Shown here: positions 1-6,904 of the stretch, one piece after another
Position numbering within the stretch: the stretch's first letter is position 1
Layout of the letters: every line of letters begins with the position of its first letter
Assembly (NCBI GenBank): GCA_964415045.1
Contig: CAYPZL010000228.1
Coordinates: forward strand, 1-7,837
Length of the DNA stretch: 7,837 nucleotides
Reading direction: 5' to 3'
Source of the DNA: CAYPZL01 sp964415045
GTDB taxonomy: Bacteria > Planctomycetota > Phycisphaerae > Sedimentisphaerales > Anaerobacaceae
Notes under the pieces: model-generated
What the model was told of the DNA's origin: nothing
Databases searched by the model: none
What the model saw: the letters and a program-made list of their open reading frames with translations, nothing else
Translations under genes and position numbers: made by a program

Positions 1-132
1 CAATGGACCACCTACTGGCCCAAAGCCAACGTGCCCTAAAATCTGCACAGACACCGACACATGCCGTCTTGACGAAAATGTACCGGAGATCGTATAATCC
101 ATGTCTGTGAGCGAACCCCATTTGTAGCATTT

Positions 133-154
133 GTCGGGTGTGCCGTGCACACCA
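133..154 (+). repeat. REP-like palindrome, left copy of a 19-bp inverted repeat pair
   Basis: The tetranucleotide GTCG (133-136) is followed by a perfect 7-bp stem GGTGTGC / GCACACC (137-143 and 147-153) with the 3-nt loop CGT, then A. Bases 136-154 are the exact reverse complement of 1522-1540. A GTAG-like tetranucleotide followed by a palindrome is the layout described for repetitive extragenic palindromes (REPs) mobilised by RAYT/TnpA-REP tyrosine transposases. Whether this copy belongs to such a family in its genome cannot be judged from one window. Confidence 0.6.
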
Positions 155-186
155 TTTCCGCTGCCAGATTTTTGCCAACGTCACGG

Positions 187-208
187 GTAGAGTGGGTTCT
201 TAACCCAC
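187..208 (+). repeat. Second REP-like palindrome of the same architecture
   Basis: GTAG (187-190) is followed by one A and then a perfect 7-bp stem GTGGGTT / AACCCAC (192-198 and 202-208) with the 3-nt loop CTT. The stem sequence differs from the 133-154 element, but the tetranucleotide, stem length and loop length match, and the orientation is the same. Read on the minus strand it lies 68 nt past the acyltransferase stop codon. No T-run follows, so it looks more like a REP than a rho-independent terminator, though it could still stabilise the 3' end of a transcript. Confidence 0.45.
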
Positions 209-275
209 GCGTGAAGACCCGCATGCAGCACGGCGCGGAACGAGGGCTTGCCTTGCACGTCTTTCTCCGACGGCG

Positions 276-1385
276 TCAGACTTTGAAGAACACCTTGTGG
301 CGGTAGAGGAACCAGAGGACGAGCCAGCGGGCCATCAGGGCGCCGAGGGGCAGGACCAGCGGCGCGACGAGTCCCGCGTGTTCGGAGAGGCCGGCGAGAA
401 AGAAGCGGGCGATGCCGCCGAAATCGACGAACCGCTGGAGGAAATAGATCGTGATCCCGTTCATCCCGATGACCACGAAGAACAGCGACCACTTCGTGTA
501 TCCCTTGACGTCGATGACCCAGTAAAAGAGCGCCAGCAGCAGCAGGCTCCAGCCGCCGGCAAACAGCACGTAGGAGCTGGTCCAGAGGATCTTGATGATC
601 GGAAAGGCCAGCCCTCACAGGGCCCCGGCGGCCAGGCATACCACGCCCGCGCCCGCCAGGCCGGCGGCCTTGCGCGAGCCGGAGCGATTCGAGCGCAGCC
701 AGTGCCCCGCCAGCGCGCCTAAGAGTGCGGTGCAGATGGCCGGGAAGGTCGAGAGCACGCCTTCGTTGTCGCCGTGTCCGTAATAGAGCTTGCCTGGAAT
801 GAGCTGCTGGTCCACATAGGACGACAGGCATCCCTCGGGCGTCAGGTCTCCCCTGCCAACTCCCGGGACGGGCACGAGCATGGTCACGCCCCAGTACAGC
901 AGCAGGACGACCGCGATGACAAACGCCTGCGTCCGCCATTTCGTGTGGATCACCAGCAGGGCCGCGAAGAAATAGCACATTCCGATCCGCTGGAGCACGC
1001 CGGGCCAGCGCATCTCGGACCAGTTGAAGCGCAGCAGGCCGTTCATGATCAGGCCGATGAGGATCAGCGAGGCCGTCCGTTTGACCACGTGCAGGTGAAT
1101 CCGCGCCAGGCTCTGCCCGCGCTCCCGCCGGCGCGAGATCGAAAACGGAAGCACCACGCCGACCAGAAAGATAAACAGGGGAAAGATCAAATCCTCGAAG
1201 CGGAACCCTCCCCATTTGACGTGGTGCATTTGCTGTTGAATCGTCCGCGTCACCGGGTGGTCCCAGACCTCTGGGAGACTGGCAAATACAGCCCCCCCGC
1301 CGGTGATCCAGAACATATCGAAGCCGCGCAGCGCATCGATCGAAAGCACACGCCCGCCAATCGCTCGGCCCGCCTCGTCTGCCAT
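276..1385 (-). pseudogene. HGSNAT/NagX-like membrane acyltransferase (COG4299/DUF5009 type) with in-frame TGA
   Basis: This is a multi-pass inner-membrane protein of the heparan-alpha-glucosaminide N-acetyltransferase family, which moves acetyl groups across the membrane onto amino sugars. Ignoring the internal stop it has 369 residues, which I take as about normal for bacterial members. Visible motifs are SIDALRGFDM (15-24), HVKWGGFRFEDLIFPLFIF (55-73), in which H55 aligns with the active-site His of human HGSNAT as I recall it, LQRIGMCYFF (131-140), the loop CLSSYVDQQLIPG (186-198), DNEGVLSTFPA (206-216) and, after the break, FPIIKILWTSSYVL. Codon 257 is TGA (615-617) where relatives have Trp (LWGL-FPI-K-LWTSS). 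Both halves are in one frame with no indel, so a single TGG-to-TGA change explains it. The ATG at 1385 is chosen because GAGGGG lies 7 nt upstream and the conserved N-terminus starts soon after. A sequencing error would restore an intact gene. The natural substrate is unknown. Confidence 0.85.
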
Positions 1386-1461
1386 TTCTCGTCCCCTCGT
1401 CTGAATCACGACATTCCCACCTTCCGGCCCACATACACACCGGCACCAACCCAACCGCCAC

Positions 1462-1490
1462 AACATACCACCTGCCCGACCGTATTTCAA
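1462..1490 (-). promoter_or_regulatory. Predicted sigma-70 promoter of the acyltransferase gene
   Basis: Read on the minus strand, TTGAAA (1490-1485; 5 of 6 matches to TTGACA) is separated by 17 nt from TATGTT (1467-1462; 4 of 6 matches to TATAAT). Transcription would start near 1455 and leave a leader of about 70 nt before the ATG at 1385. The promoter lies between the REP-like element at 1522-1543 and the gene, so the gene appears to be its own transcription unit. The prediction rests on consensus matching only. Confidence 0.45.
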
Positions 1491-1521
1491 CGACTGCGAG
1501 CAACGCCGTACGAAGAATGAG

Positions 1522-1543
1522 TGGTGTGCACGGCACACCCTAC
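1522..1543 (-). repeat. REP-like palindrome, right copy of the 19-bp inverted repeat pair
   Basis: On the minus strand GTAG (1543-1540) is followed by the stem GGTGTGC / GCACACC with loop CGT (1539-1523) and A. The match to the 133-154 copy is perfect over 19 bp; the next base outward differs (A here, C there) and the two beyond that match again. The two copies point outward, with GTAG/GTCG at the outer ends, and enclose the acyltransferase gene and its promoter. The element lies between the stop codon of the 694-residue protein gene and the acyltransferase promoter, a typical extragenic place for a REP. Confidence 0.65.
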
Positions 1544-1547
1544 GTCT

Positions 1548-1569
1548 CGCTGCACGTGCCGCCGCAGCG
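1548..1569 (-). terminator. Possible 3'-end stem-loop behind the fused permease gene
   Basis: Three nucleotides after the TAG stop at 1572, the minus strand carries CGCTGC and its complement GCAGCG (1569-1564 and 1553-1548) around a 10-nt loop that contains part of GCACGTGC. There is no T-run, so it is not a classical rho-independent terminator. With the adjacent REP-like hairpin it could still protect or end the transcript. Confidence 0.2.
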
Positions 1570-1571
1570 TT

Positions 1572-3656
1572 CTACTGCGAGCCATCGCTGACGCGCCAGA
1601 CCGGCGCGTTCAAGGCGGGAACGTCCCATTCGCTGTGGCAGTGATGGCACTTATCCATATCCGGCCGGCGCAGATTCCCGCAGTTGCGACAGCTTAGCAA
1701 AGCCACCCGGGGACGCGAGTGCCGGTAGGTGATGTAGGCGGGCAGGCCGAACGCCAGGGCCGCCAGGAACCACCGCCGCCGGGATCGACGCGACAGGCCG
1801 ATCCGTCCCGCGTCCTTGACAATACGCCAGCCGAGAAAGCCCGCGAACAGCAACCCCGGAACCATGAACAGCAACGCCCAGAGAAGCTGAAAGAACAGAT
1901 TCGTCTGGCGGTCGCGCTGCAATGCGACGAACGAATTCGGCATCAAAAATATCGCCCGATGCGTCGCACCCGCCTCAAAACTGTACGCCGTAAAAAACGA
2001 CGCCAACGCCAACACCGGCGGATGAAGGCTCTCCACGAAGTATTTCGATGTGAGCCAGGGCGCGAACACAACTCCACTGCGCCGCTCTCCAATGGTACGA
2101 CCGTCTCTGTCAAAGACGGCTACTGCCACAGACCCGTGCTGTCGCGACAAACTGGCCGTCATCAGGCCTGCATATTCGTTCTCCGACCGCTTGACGATCA
2201 CTTCGACGTCACAATGAGACAGATCTCTGGGCTTCGGCGAGCCGAGCCCACTCCACGTAAGGGGAGCAGGAAGATGCCCCGCACGTGGGGTCAGCCTCCA
2301 CGTTCTCAGGTCAAGCACCGCCACGGCTCCGGATTCGTCTATGATCGGTACGTAGGCGCCGCTACTGTCGATTCCATAGAGCACGTCCTGACCATGGGCC
2401 GAAGGGTAGTAGCCATGGACAGCACAGATTCCGAGTTCGGGCATAGACGTGATCCCCACCACACGCTCGCACGTGCCTTCTTCGAGGCGAGGTCCGCAGC
2501 GTACACGCTCCGCACCAAAATCGAGCGAGTAGAAGCGCAGGTGTTGGCGATCGAAAACCACTGCCTCATCCCACCGCACGCGGCAGAGCACGGGAGAATC
2601 GAAGTGGCCGAGGCCGTCTGTCCGGTCCTTCGCCATCGCTTCCGAACCGGCATAGAGCGCATTTCTATCGCTGCGCCGTACGAAGACGCCCTTTGGGGCG
2701 TCATAGCTCAGGCTCCACCGACCTTGCCAGAAATGACGGTGCAGGGAACCGCTGCCGGACTCGTTCGCCTCGAAGTAGTGCCTGAGGCCCGCGCGGTGAA
2801 AAAAGGGGAAGCCCTTGGAGTGGACCCCGGCGTGCACGAGGAAGTCGTGCCCGGGGTATACGTCCGCCGGCCGTTTGGCCGGGAATTCGTATTCGCATCT
2901 GACCGATGCGTCGTCCGAAACAGCCAGCATCGTCCGGGCCATGTCCACATCCAAAGAATAACGCAGCCAATACAGCGACGTAAGGGTCAATATCAGGACC
3001 GTGACCCCGAGGGGGATTGACGCGAGATGCGGATACCTGACTTGGGCCAACAGATGCAACAGCGCGACCGCAACGAGAGGGACCAGCACAGCGGCGAGCG
3101 GTCGCCCCGGGCCCTTGGCGACGACGAGCGACGTTACAACCAAGACCAGCGGCCACGCGCGTAATGCGGTTGGGAATTTCTGAGCCTTCGGTGCAACCAT
3201 CACGCCGAAGCAGTAAGAAGCGACACCAATCTCGAACAAAGCCGCCGACAAATCAACGTGATCGCTTGAGAAGAGCGGCATCGACCATCGTAGCAAACCG
3301 CTCATGAAAGCACCGGCAACCGCGAGGGCTACCATAGCCGTTATTATCCCCGCGAACATCACACCAACAACAAAGCGAGCGGCGACGATGAGCCCGCCCG
3401 GAGAACGAACCGAAAGCAACGCCACAGCATCGCGGTCGTGGCGCGCTTGCGCCCATCCGAAGGCAAAGAGACATGTACCGATGAGGATGGGCAAAACGAC
3501 GAAGAGGAAAATTTGGAAGACCAAATATTCGTGCGGGTAGATGAACGCAAGCAGCGCAAGTAGAAGAAGGCAACCGATTCCGCCGATTGCGACGGCAACG
3601 AAACAGGGACCGTCGTCAGTGAATTGCCGCTTGATAAGACTCAGCAGTGTTCGCAT
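1572..3656 (-). CDS. ABC-2-type permease fused to a large soluble domain and C-terminal zinc ribbon
   Basis: The 694-residue membrane protein has no family name I can give. Residues 1-206 form a six-helix ABC-2-like permease (helices near 19-38, 44-66, 93-117, 137-158, 166-182, 186-205) that aligns with the separate 206-residue permease of this window: start MRTLLSLIKR versus MLTLIKR, and SYCFG...VVAKGPG versus GYCVG...FVAKGFG. Helix 7 (213-232) leads into a soluble, beta-rich-looking domain (about 235-585), then two helices (588-612, 629-645) around a strongly basic loop, then a zinc ribbon CRNCG...KCHHC (Cys 656, 659, 670, 673). Residues 207-694 are paralogous to the 596-residue neighbour. 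The ATG at 3656 is preferred over the upstream frame extension because it begins the permease homology and sits about 8 nt after GGGA. It has its own near-consensus promoter and lies 79 nt behind the sigma factor gene. No second ATPase is visible, so it may use the ATPase at 6905-7786 (inference). Confidence 0.85.
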   Translation of the reverse strand: MRTLLSLIKRQFTDDGPCFVAVAIGGIGCLLLLALLAFIYPHEYLVFQIFLFVVLPILIGTCLFAFGWAQARHDRDAVALLSVRSPGGLIVAARFVVGVMFAGIITAMVALAVAGAFMSGLLRWSMPLFSSDHVDLSAALFEIGVASYCFGVMVAPKAQKFPTALRAWPLVLVVTSLVVAKGPGRPLAAVLVPLVAVALLHLLAQVRYPHLASIPLGVTVLILTLTSLYWLRYSLDVDMARTMLAVSDDASVRCEYEFPAKRPADVYPGHDFLVHAGVHSKGFPFFHRAGLRHYFEANESGSGSLHRHFWQGRWSLSYDAPKGVFVRRSDRNALYAGSEAMAKDRTDGLGHFDSPVLCRVRWDEAVVFDRQHLRFYSLDFGAERVRCGPRLEEGTCERVVGITSMPELGICAVHGYYPSAHGQDVLYGIDSSGAYVPIIDESGAVAVLDLRTWRLTPRAGHLPAPLTWSGLGSPKPRDLSHCDVEVIVKRSENEYAGLMTASLSRQHGSVAVAVFDRDGRTIGERRSGVVFAPWLTSKYFVESLHPPVLALASFFTAYSFEAGATHRAIFLMPNSFVALQRDRQTNLFFQLLWALLFMVPGLLFAGFLGWRIVKDAGRIGLSRRSRRRWFLAALAFGLPAYITYRHSRPRVALLSCRNCGNLRRPDMDKCHHCHSEWDVPALNAPVWRVSDGSQ

Positions 3657-3695
3657 CGTTCTTTTCCCGTCCTGAATCCTCCAATGACCGGGATC

Positions 3696-3725
3696 AATAT
3701 AGTCGCTTCGATGTCCCGCTGTCAA
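3696..3725 (-). promoter_or_regulatory. Strong predicted sigma-70 promoter of the fused permease gene
   Basis: On the minus strand a perfect TTGACA (3725-3720) is followed after 18 nt by TATATT (3701-3696; 5 of 6 matches to TATAAT). Transcription would begin near 3689, giving a leader of about 33 nt before the ATG at 3656. This is the best promoter match in the window. It implies housekeeping transcription of the fused permease gene independent of the sigma factor gene just upstream, although read-through from that gene remains possible. Confidence 0.65.
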
Positions 3726-3735
3726 CCGTTAGATG

Positions 3736-4299
3736 TCACACGCAGCCGGCGAGGACGCGTTTTTTCAGGGATTTTTTGGCTCGGTGGAAGTTGACTCGGG
3801 CTCGGTCGGGTGTGGTTTGGGTTCGGGAGGCGATTTCGGTGTAGGGCAGTTGCTCGTAGCAGCGGAGGTGCAGGACGTCGCGCTGGCGGCCGCGGAGCTG
3901 CTCGACGGCGGCGGCGATCTGCTCCAGCATCTCGGCGCGAATCGTGGCGTCGAGGACGCTCTCGTCGGGCCCCTGCCGCTCGCTCGCCACGTGCCGGTCG
4001 CGGTACAAGCTGGACTGCTGGTGCCGGCGGCGCAGCAGGTTCTGGACCTTGGTCCAGGCGATGCGGTAGATCCAGGGCCAGAACTTCGCGTCCTCGCGAA
4101 GCGAGGCCAGGCGGGAGATCATGGCCAGCAGCGTCTCCTGGAGGATGTCCTCCGTGGCGTCGCGGTTGAGCGTGGTGCGAAAAACGAAGGGGTACAGTCG
4201 CTCCCAGACCAGCACGGCCAGACGGCCCATGCCGCCCTCGCTCCCGCCGCGCGCCTGCGACAACAGATCGATGTGTTCGTCATCCTCTCTCATTTTCAT
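3736..4299 (-). CDS. ECF-type RNA polymerase sigma factor (sigma-70 family)
   Basis: The 187-residue protein has only the two domains of an ECF sigma factor, which directs RNA polymerase to a small set of promoters. Region 2 spans about 25-92, with DATEDILQETLLAMISRL (47-64) for core binding and FWPWIYRIAWTKVQNLLRRR (73-92) for -10 recognition. A linker follows, then region 4 (about 128-184) with a helix-turn-helix, YTEIASRTQTTPDRARVNFH, that reads the -35 element. There is no extra C-terminal domain. Two starts are close: the ATG at 4299 has GGGA 7 nt upstream, and the ATG at 4293 has AAGG 9 nt upstream. An extension to a GTG at 4416 is open but adds no conserved residues. No anti-sigma gene is visible; the flanking membrane proteins with zinc ribbons are the only candidate sensors, which is inference. 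It sits between two paralogous transporter modules, 182 nt after one and 79 nt before the other. Confidence 0.9.
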   Translation of the reverse strand: MKMREDDEHIDLLSQARGGSEGGMGRLAVLVWERLYPFVFRTTLNRDATEDILQETLLAMISRLASLREDAKFWPWIYRIAWTKVQNLLRRRHQQSSLYRDRHVASERQGPDESVLDATIRAEMLEQIAAAVEQLRGRQRDVLHLRCYEQLPYTEIASRTQTTPDRARVNFHRAKKSLKKRVLAGCV

Positions 4300-4354
4300 T
4301 CGCCTTTCCCATACCACCGGCTCGCGACTCCGCATCGCCGGCCACACATCCGCC

Positions 4355-4397
4355 GCCGAACCCGTCCCACTGACGGAGGGCCTCGTCCCGGTTCGGC
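4355..4397 (-). promoter_or_regulatory. Inverted repeat in the leader of the sigma factor gene
   Basis: On the minus strand GCCGAACC (4397-4390) and GGTTCGGC (4362-4355) are perfect 8-bp complements separated by 27 nt. Nested inside is GAGG-C-CCTC (4384-4376). The structure lies 56 nt before the ATG at 4299. It could be an operator, an RNA hairpin limiting translation, or chance in GC-rich DNA. I found no good sigma-70 promoter in the rest of the 182-nt gap (4300-4481). A weak ECF-like pair, GAACC and CGTC, overlaps the repeat, but the 14-nt spacing is short. Confidence 0.3.
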
Positions 4398-4481
4398 CGG
4401 CATCGTCGTCATACACGGCCCTCGTTTGTAAAAGGCGGCTCTCGGGCCCACGGTAACGCAGATTCGGCGCGGAAACTCGCC

Positions 4482-6272
4482 CTACGGGGCGGGCTCGCTC
4501 TCGGGCTCCGCTTCCACCGCGACCAACTCCTGCTCGCTGCGCCCACCGTCAAGGACCCGCCAGGTCGGCGGGGTCAGCTCGGACACCTCCCACGGGCTGG
4601 CGCAACGATGGCATTTCTCCATGTCGGGCCGGCGCGGGCGGCCGCAGTTGCGGCACGTTACCTGCGTCGTCCGGGGCCGCGTGAGCCGGTGGGTGAGAAC
4701 CACCGGCAGCCCGAGCAGCAGCGCCCCCACGATCCACCACAGCCTTTCCTTGCGCGAGATCCCCAGGCGGATGCAGTCGCAGGCCACCTCTCCGGCACAA
4801 ATGCCCGCCAACGCCAGCGACAGCAGGATGAAGGGCAGCGCCTCCAGGAAGCGACGCACGGGCCCATAACGCATGTTCCGGCTGGCCATCGCTACGAAGG
4901 AGTTGGGCAGCACGAAGACGCCGCGATGACCCGCCGCCGCCTCGATCCGCGATGCGGTGAAATGCGAGAGAAACAGCAACACCGGCGGGTGCATGCTCTC
5001 CAGGAGGTACTTGAGCCCCGTCAGGATTGGAGCGCCGGGCAAGTGGAAATACGCCGCCCGGACCGAACTCCAGCCGCGTCGTCTCTCTGCGTATCCGCAG
5101 GTCGTCGAGCCGGCCCTCACACGTCGGCCGTTGGGATCGAAGACGTGCAGCGTCAGCGCCGTGGCGTCGCGCGAAACGGCCGCGACCGCACAGCCGGCGT
5201 ACGTTCTCTCCTCCCCCAGGAACACAGGCCGGAACTCGTAGGCAAACGCATCGGCGGGTGCCACGAGGTCTCGGCGCTTCTGAGGAAACAACGTCTCCGG
5301 AACCGGCAGCACGCCGGCGCGACCGACGATCTCGAGCGTTTCGCGGTCGAGCAGATCGATCCGCCCCGAGGCGTCCAGAACGAAGGTCCTTTTCGTGTCG
5401 AAACCGTAGGGAAACGGCTCTACCAAAGGAACGAGACGCGGACCACTCGGGGGAGAGCTGGTATGGAGCTTCATATACTCCTGGCCGTATATTTCAGCGA
5501 GCTCATTCAAACGTTCATCCGGGGTGTTGGCGTCCGCATCGCTTTGCGGCGGTGATTGGGACAAATCCCTGATCATCGGCTCTCTGAGATTCACCCATAC
5601 GCAAGGCGTGTTCTTGCCCAGCCGGCCGATCTGCACGGGCCGGTTCGCAGTGTCTTCCCCGAACGGCGGGCCTTGCCGCACGGTCCTCTGAAACCAGTCG
5701 ATGGCGAAGAAACGCCGCAGGCTGTGGTCGTACAGAATCCAGGACCGATTGAACTCCGTCGCCGCCAGCGGATCGGCGAAGCGGCCCAGCTTCTCGCCCG
5801 GCTTCTCGGCCATACCCTCGGGGCCGGCGTAGAGGGTGATCTTCCGCTTCACCTGCGTGCCGTCGGATTGACGTATCTTACGCGTGCCGCGGTAGACTAT
5901 CAAACCGAGGGACCTGTCGAAGCGCACACGCACGCCACCAGGATCGGGATCCCAGGAGTAGACATGCGAACCCGGCTCCTCCGGCAGGCGGTTCTGCACG
6001 TACTGCACGAGGCCCAGGCCCAGTGCGCACGCTTCACCAACGCGCAGGTGCCCCTCCACGAAGGACGGAGAAGCAACATTGGGCTCGTTCCCCAATTCGC
6101 CAGGAAACAGATGCGAGGGATATATGCGCGGGCTGTCGATGGCCTCGGTCAGCACGACATGGCGCCCCAACTCGCAAAACCAGCGGGCCCAGAACAAACC
6201 CAGGCACACCAGGATCAGGACGAGCACGCCCGTGCCCACGACGTTCACAACCCTGTATCTTCGTACATTCAT
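4482..6272 (-). CDS. Membrane-anchored protein with large soluble domain and C-terminal zinc ribbon
   Basis: The 596-residue protein is of a family I do not recognise by name. One N-terminal helix (about 9-30) anchors a soluble domain (about 35-470) with repeated strand-like segments such as RSWILYDHSLRRFFAIDW (176-193) and RTFVLDASGRIDLLDRETL (295-313), suggesting a beta-propeller-like fold (inference). Two helices follow (about 474-494, 511-528) around the basic loop GISRKERLW, then a zinc ribbon with Cys 540, 543, 554 and 557, and an acidic Glu/Pro tail. It is paralogous to residues 207-694 of the fused protein; the block at 422-462 is 24/41 identical by eye. The ATG at 6272 is preferred to the GTG at 6281 because AAGG lies a suitable distance upstream, overlapping the permease stop codon. 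It is the third gene of an ATPase-permease operon, 10 nt after the permease, and is probably a partner subunit or sensor of that transporter (inference). Confidence 0.8.
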   Translation of the reverse strand: MNVRRYRVVNVVGTGVLVLILVCLGLFWARWFCELGRHVVLTEAIDSPRIYPSHLFPGELGNEPNVASPSFVEGHLRVGEACALGLGLVQYVQNRLPEEPGSHVYSWDPDPGGVRVRFDRSLGLIVYRGTRKIRQSDGTQVKRKITLYAGPEGMAEKPGEKLGRFADPLAATEFNRSWILYDHSLRRFFAIDWFQRTVRQGPPFGEDTANRPVQIGRLGKNTPCVWVNLREPMIRDLSQSPPQSDADANTPDERLNELAEIYGQEYMKLHTSSPPSGPRLVPLVEPFPYGFDTKRTFVLDASGRIDLLDRETLEIVGRAGVLPVPETLFPQKRRDLVAPADAFAYEFRPVFLGEERTYAGCAVAAVSRDATALTLHVFDPNGRRVRAGSTTCGYAERRRGWSSVRAAYFHLPGAPILTGLKYLLESMHPPVLLFLSHFTASRIEAAAGHRGVFVLPNSFVAMASRNMRYGPVRRFLEALPFILLSLALAGICAGEVACDCIRLGISRKERLWWIVGALLLGLPVVLTHRLTRPRTTQVTCRNCGRPRRPDMEKCHRCASPWEVSELTPPTWRVLDGGRSEQELVAVEAEPESEPAP

Positions 6273-6282
6273 CGCCAACACC

Positions 6283-6903
6283 TTACAAAGCAGCGCTCGT
6301 ATAGTTGGTCCAGGTCCGCACCAGCATGGCTCCTATCAGCAGCAGCAGGATGACGATGGCCTCGCCGCCGAAGCCTTTGGCCACGAACAGCGGCAGGGTC
6401 AGCACCAGCAGAACAAGGCAGCCCACCACCAGCAGAACCTTGTTGCTCGCCCAGCCCATGTACAGCCCCACGCAATAGCCGGCGAAGCCCAGCAGCGTGA
6501 CCGTCGCCGATATCTCCACGATCATGCGCGTGTGAAAAGCCAGCGGCGGTGCCAACAGATGCACCAAAGCGACCCCCACCACGGCCACGGGGATAAGGGT
6601 CAGCAGTACGACGATCGCGCCGGCGGCGATCCGGGCCGCCAATATGCGGCTTCGCGTCACCGCTAACGTAGCCAGCAGCGACGAGATGCGGTTGGCCCGG
6701 TCCGAGTACATCTGGGCCGCACCCAGAAAGCAGAAGAGCACCAGCAGGCCCTGCAGCGTGAACGCCCCCAGCGCGAAGCCGGCGTCGGGCATATCCAGCA
6801 GCGCCGCGTAGATCATGATGCCGATGACGAGGAGGCTCAGGAGAGAGGCCAGCACCAGATACGTGATCTGGTCGTACAGCTCGCGTTTGATCAAAGTCAG
6901 CAT
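6283..6903 (-). CDS. ABC-2-type transporter permease, six helices
   Basis: The 206-residue hydrophobic protein has helices near 14-34, 42-63, 88-115, 130-149, 154-174 and 180-196 and begins with the short basic segment MLTLIKREL typical of ABC-2 permeases. A cytoplasmic loop with charged residues (AQMYSDRANRISSLLATLAV, 63-82) is the usual coupling region facing the ATPase. The ATG lies 1 nt past the ATPase stop codon, with GAGG 6 nt upstream inside the ATPase coding end, so the two are translationally coupled and should form one transporter. It matches residues 1-206 of the 694-residue protein along its whole length. The substrate is unknown; drug, lipid or peptide export are common for the superfamily. 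No separate second permease gene is present, so it may work as a homodimer. Confidence 0.85.
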   Translation of the reverse strand: MLTLIKRELYDQITYLVLASLLSLLVIGIMIYAALLDMPDAGFALGAFTLQGLLVLFCFLGAAQMYSDRANRISSLLATLAVTRSRILAARIAAGAIVVLLTLIPVAVVGVALVHLLAPPLAFHTRMIVEISATVTLLGFAGYCVGLYMGWASNKVLLVVGCLVLLVLTLPLFVAKGFGGEAIVILLLLIGAMLVRTWTNYTSAAL

Positions 6904-6904
6904 G

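Larger units (their letters stand above)
1..275. other. Non-coding region downstream of the acyltransferase gene, with REP-like palindromes
   Basis: I see no convincing gene in this stretch. Short open frames here have no recognisable protein features. It holds two REP-like palindromes (133-154 and 187-208), listed separately. Just before the first is a 9-bp imperfect tandem repeat, CATTTGTAG then CATTTGTCG (119-136), the second unit running into the palindrome. The octamer GCCAACGT occurs twice (about 25-32 and 174-181). No T-rich terminator follows the acyltransferase stop codon on the minus strand. The left window edge cuts whatever lies beyond. Confidence 0.6.

Noticed and set aside
615..617. 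TGA read as selenocysteine
   Set aside because: The family has Trp, not Cys, at this position, and no stem-loop suited to selenocysteine insertion was evident after the codon.
181..1536. 451-codon open frame on the minus strand overlapping the acyltransferase
   Set aside because: It is an Arg/Gly/Pro-rich alternate frame without membrane segments; the true frame carries the family motifs. It starts and ends near the repeat elements only by chance.
1386..1538. Longer acyltransferase start at a GTG near 1538
   Set aside because: It would place the promoter and the REP-like repeat inside the coding region, and the extra 51 residues resemble no family N-terminus.
1719..3020. 433-codon open frame on the plus strand
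   Set aside because: It is fully antisense to the 694-residue membrane protein, is rich in Arg, His and Gln as GC-rich shadow frames are, and shows no domain.
4370..4395. ECF-type autoregulatory promoter before the sigma factor (GAACC and CGTC)
   Set aside because: The spacing of about 14 nt is shorter than the usual 16-17 nt and the -35 match is partial; not enough to call.
4300..4416. N-terminal extension of the sigma factor from a GTG at 4416
   Set aside because: The extension has no conserved residues, the GTG has a poorly spaced ribosome binding site, and the segment overlaps an inverted repeat. ATG starts at 4299 and 4293 are better placed.
5556..6353. 265-codon open frame on the plus strand
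   Set aside because: It is antisense to the 596-residue protein and the end of the permease gene, with no recognisable feature.
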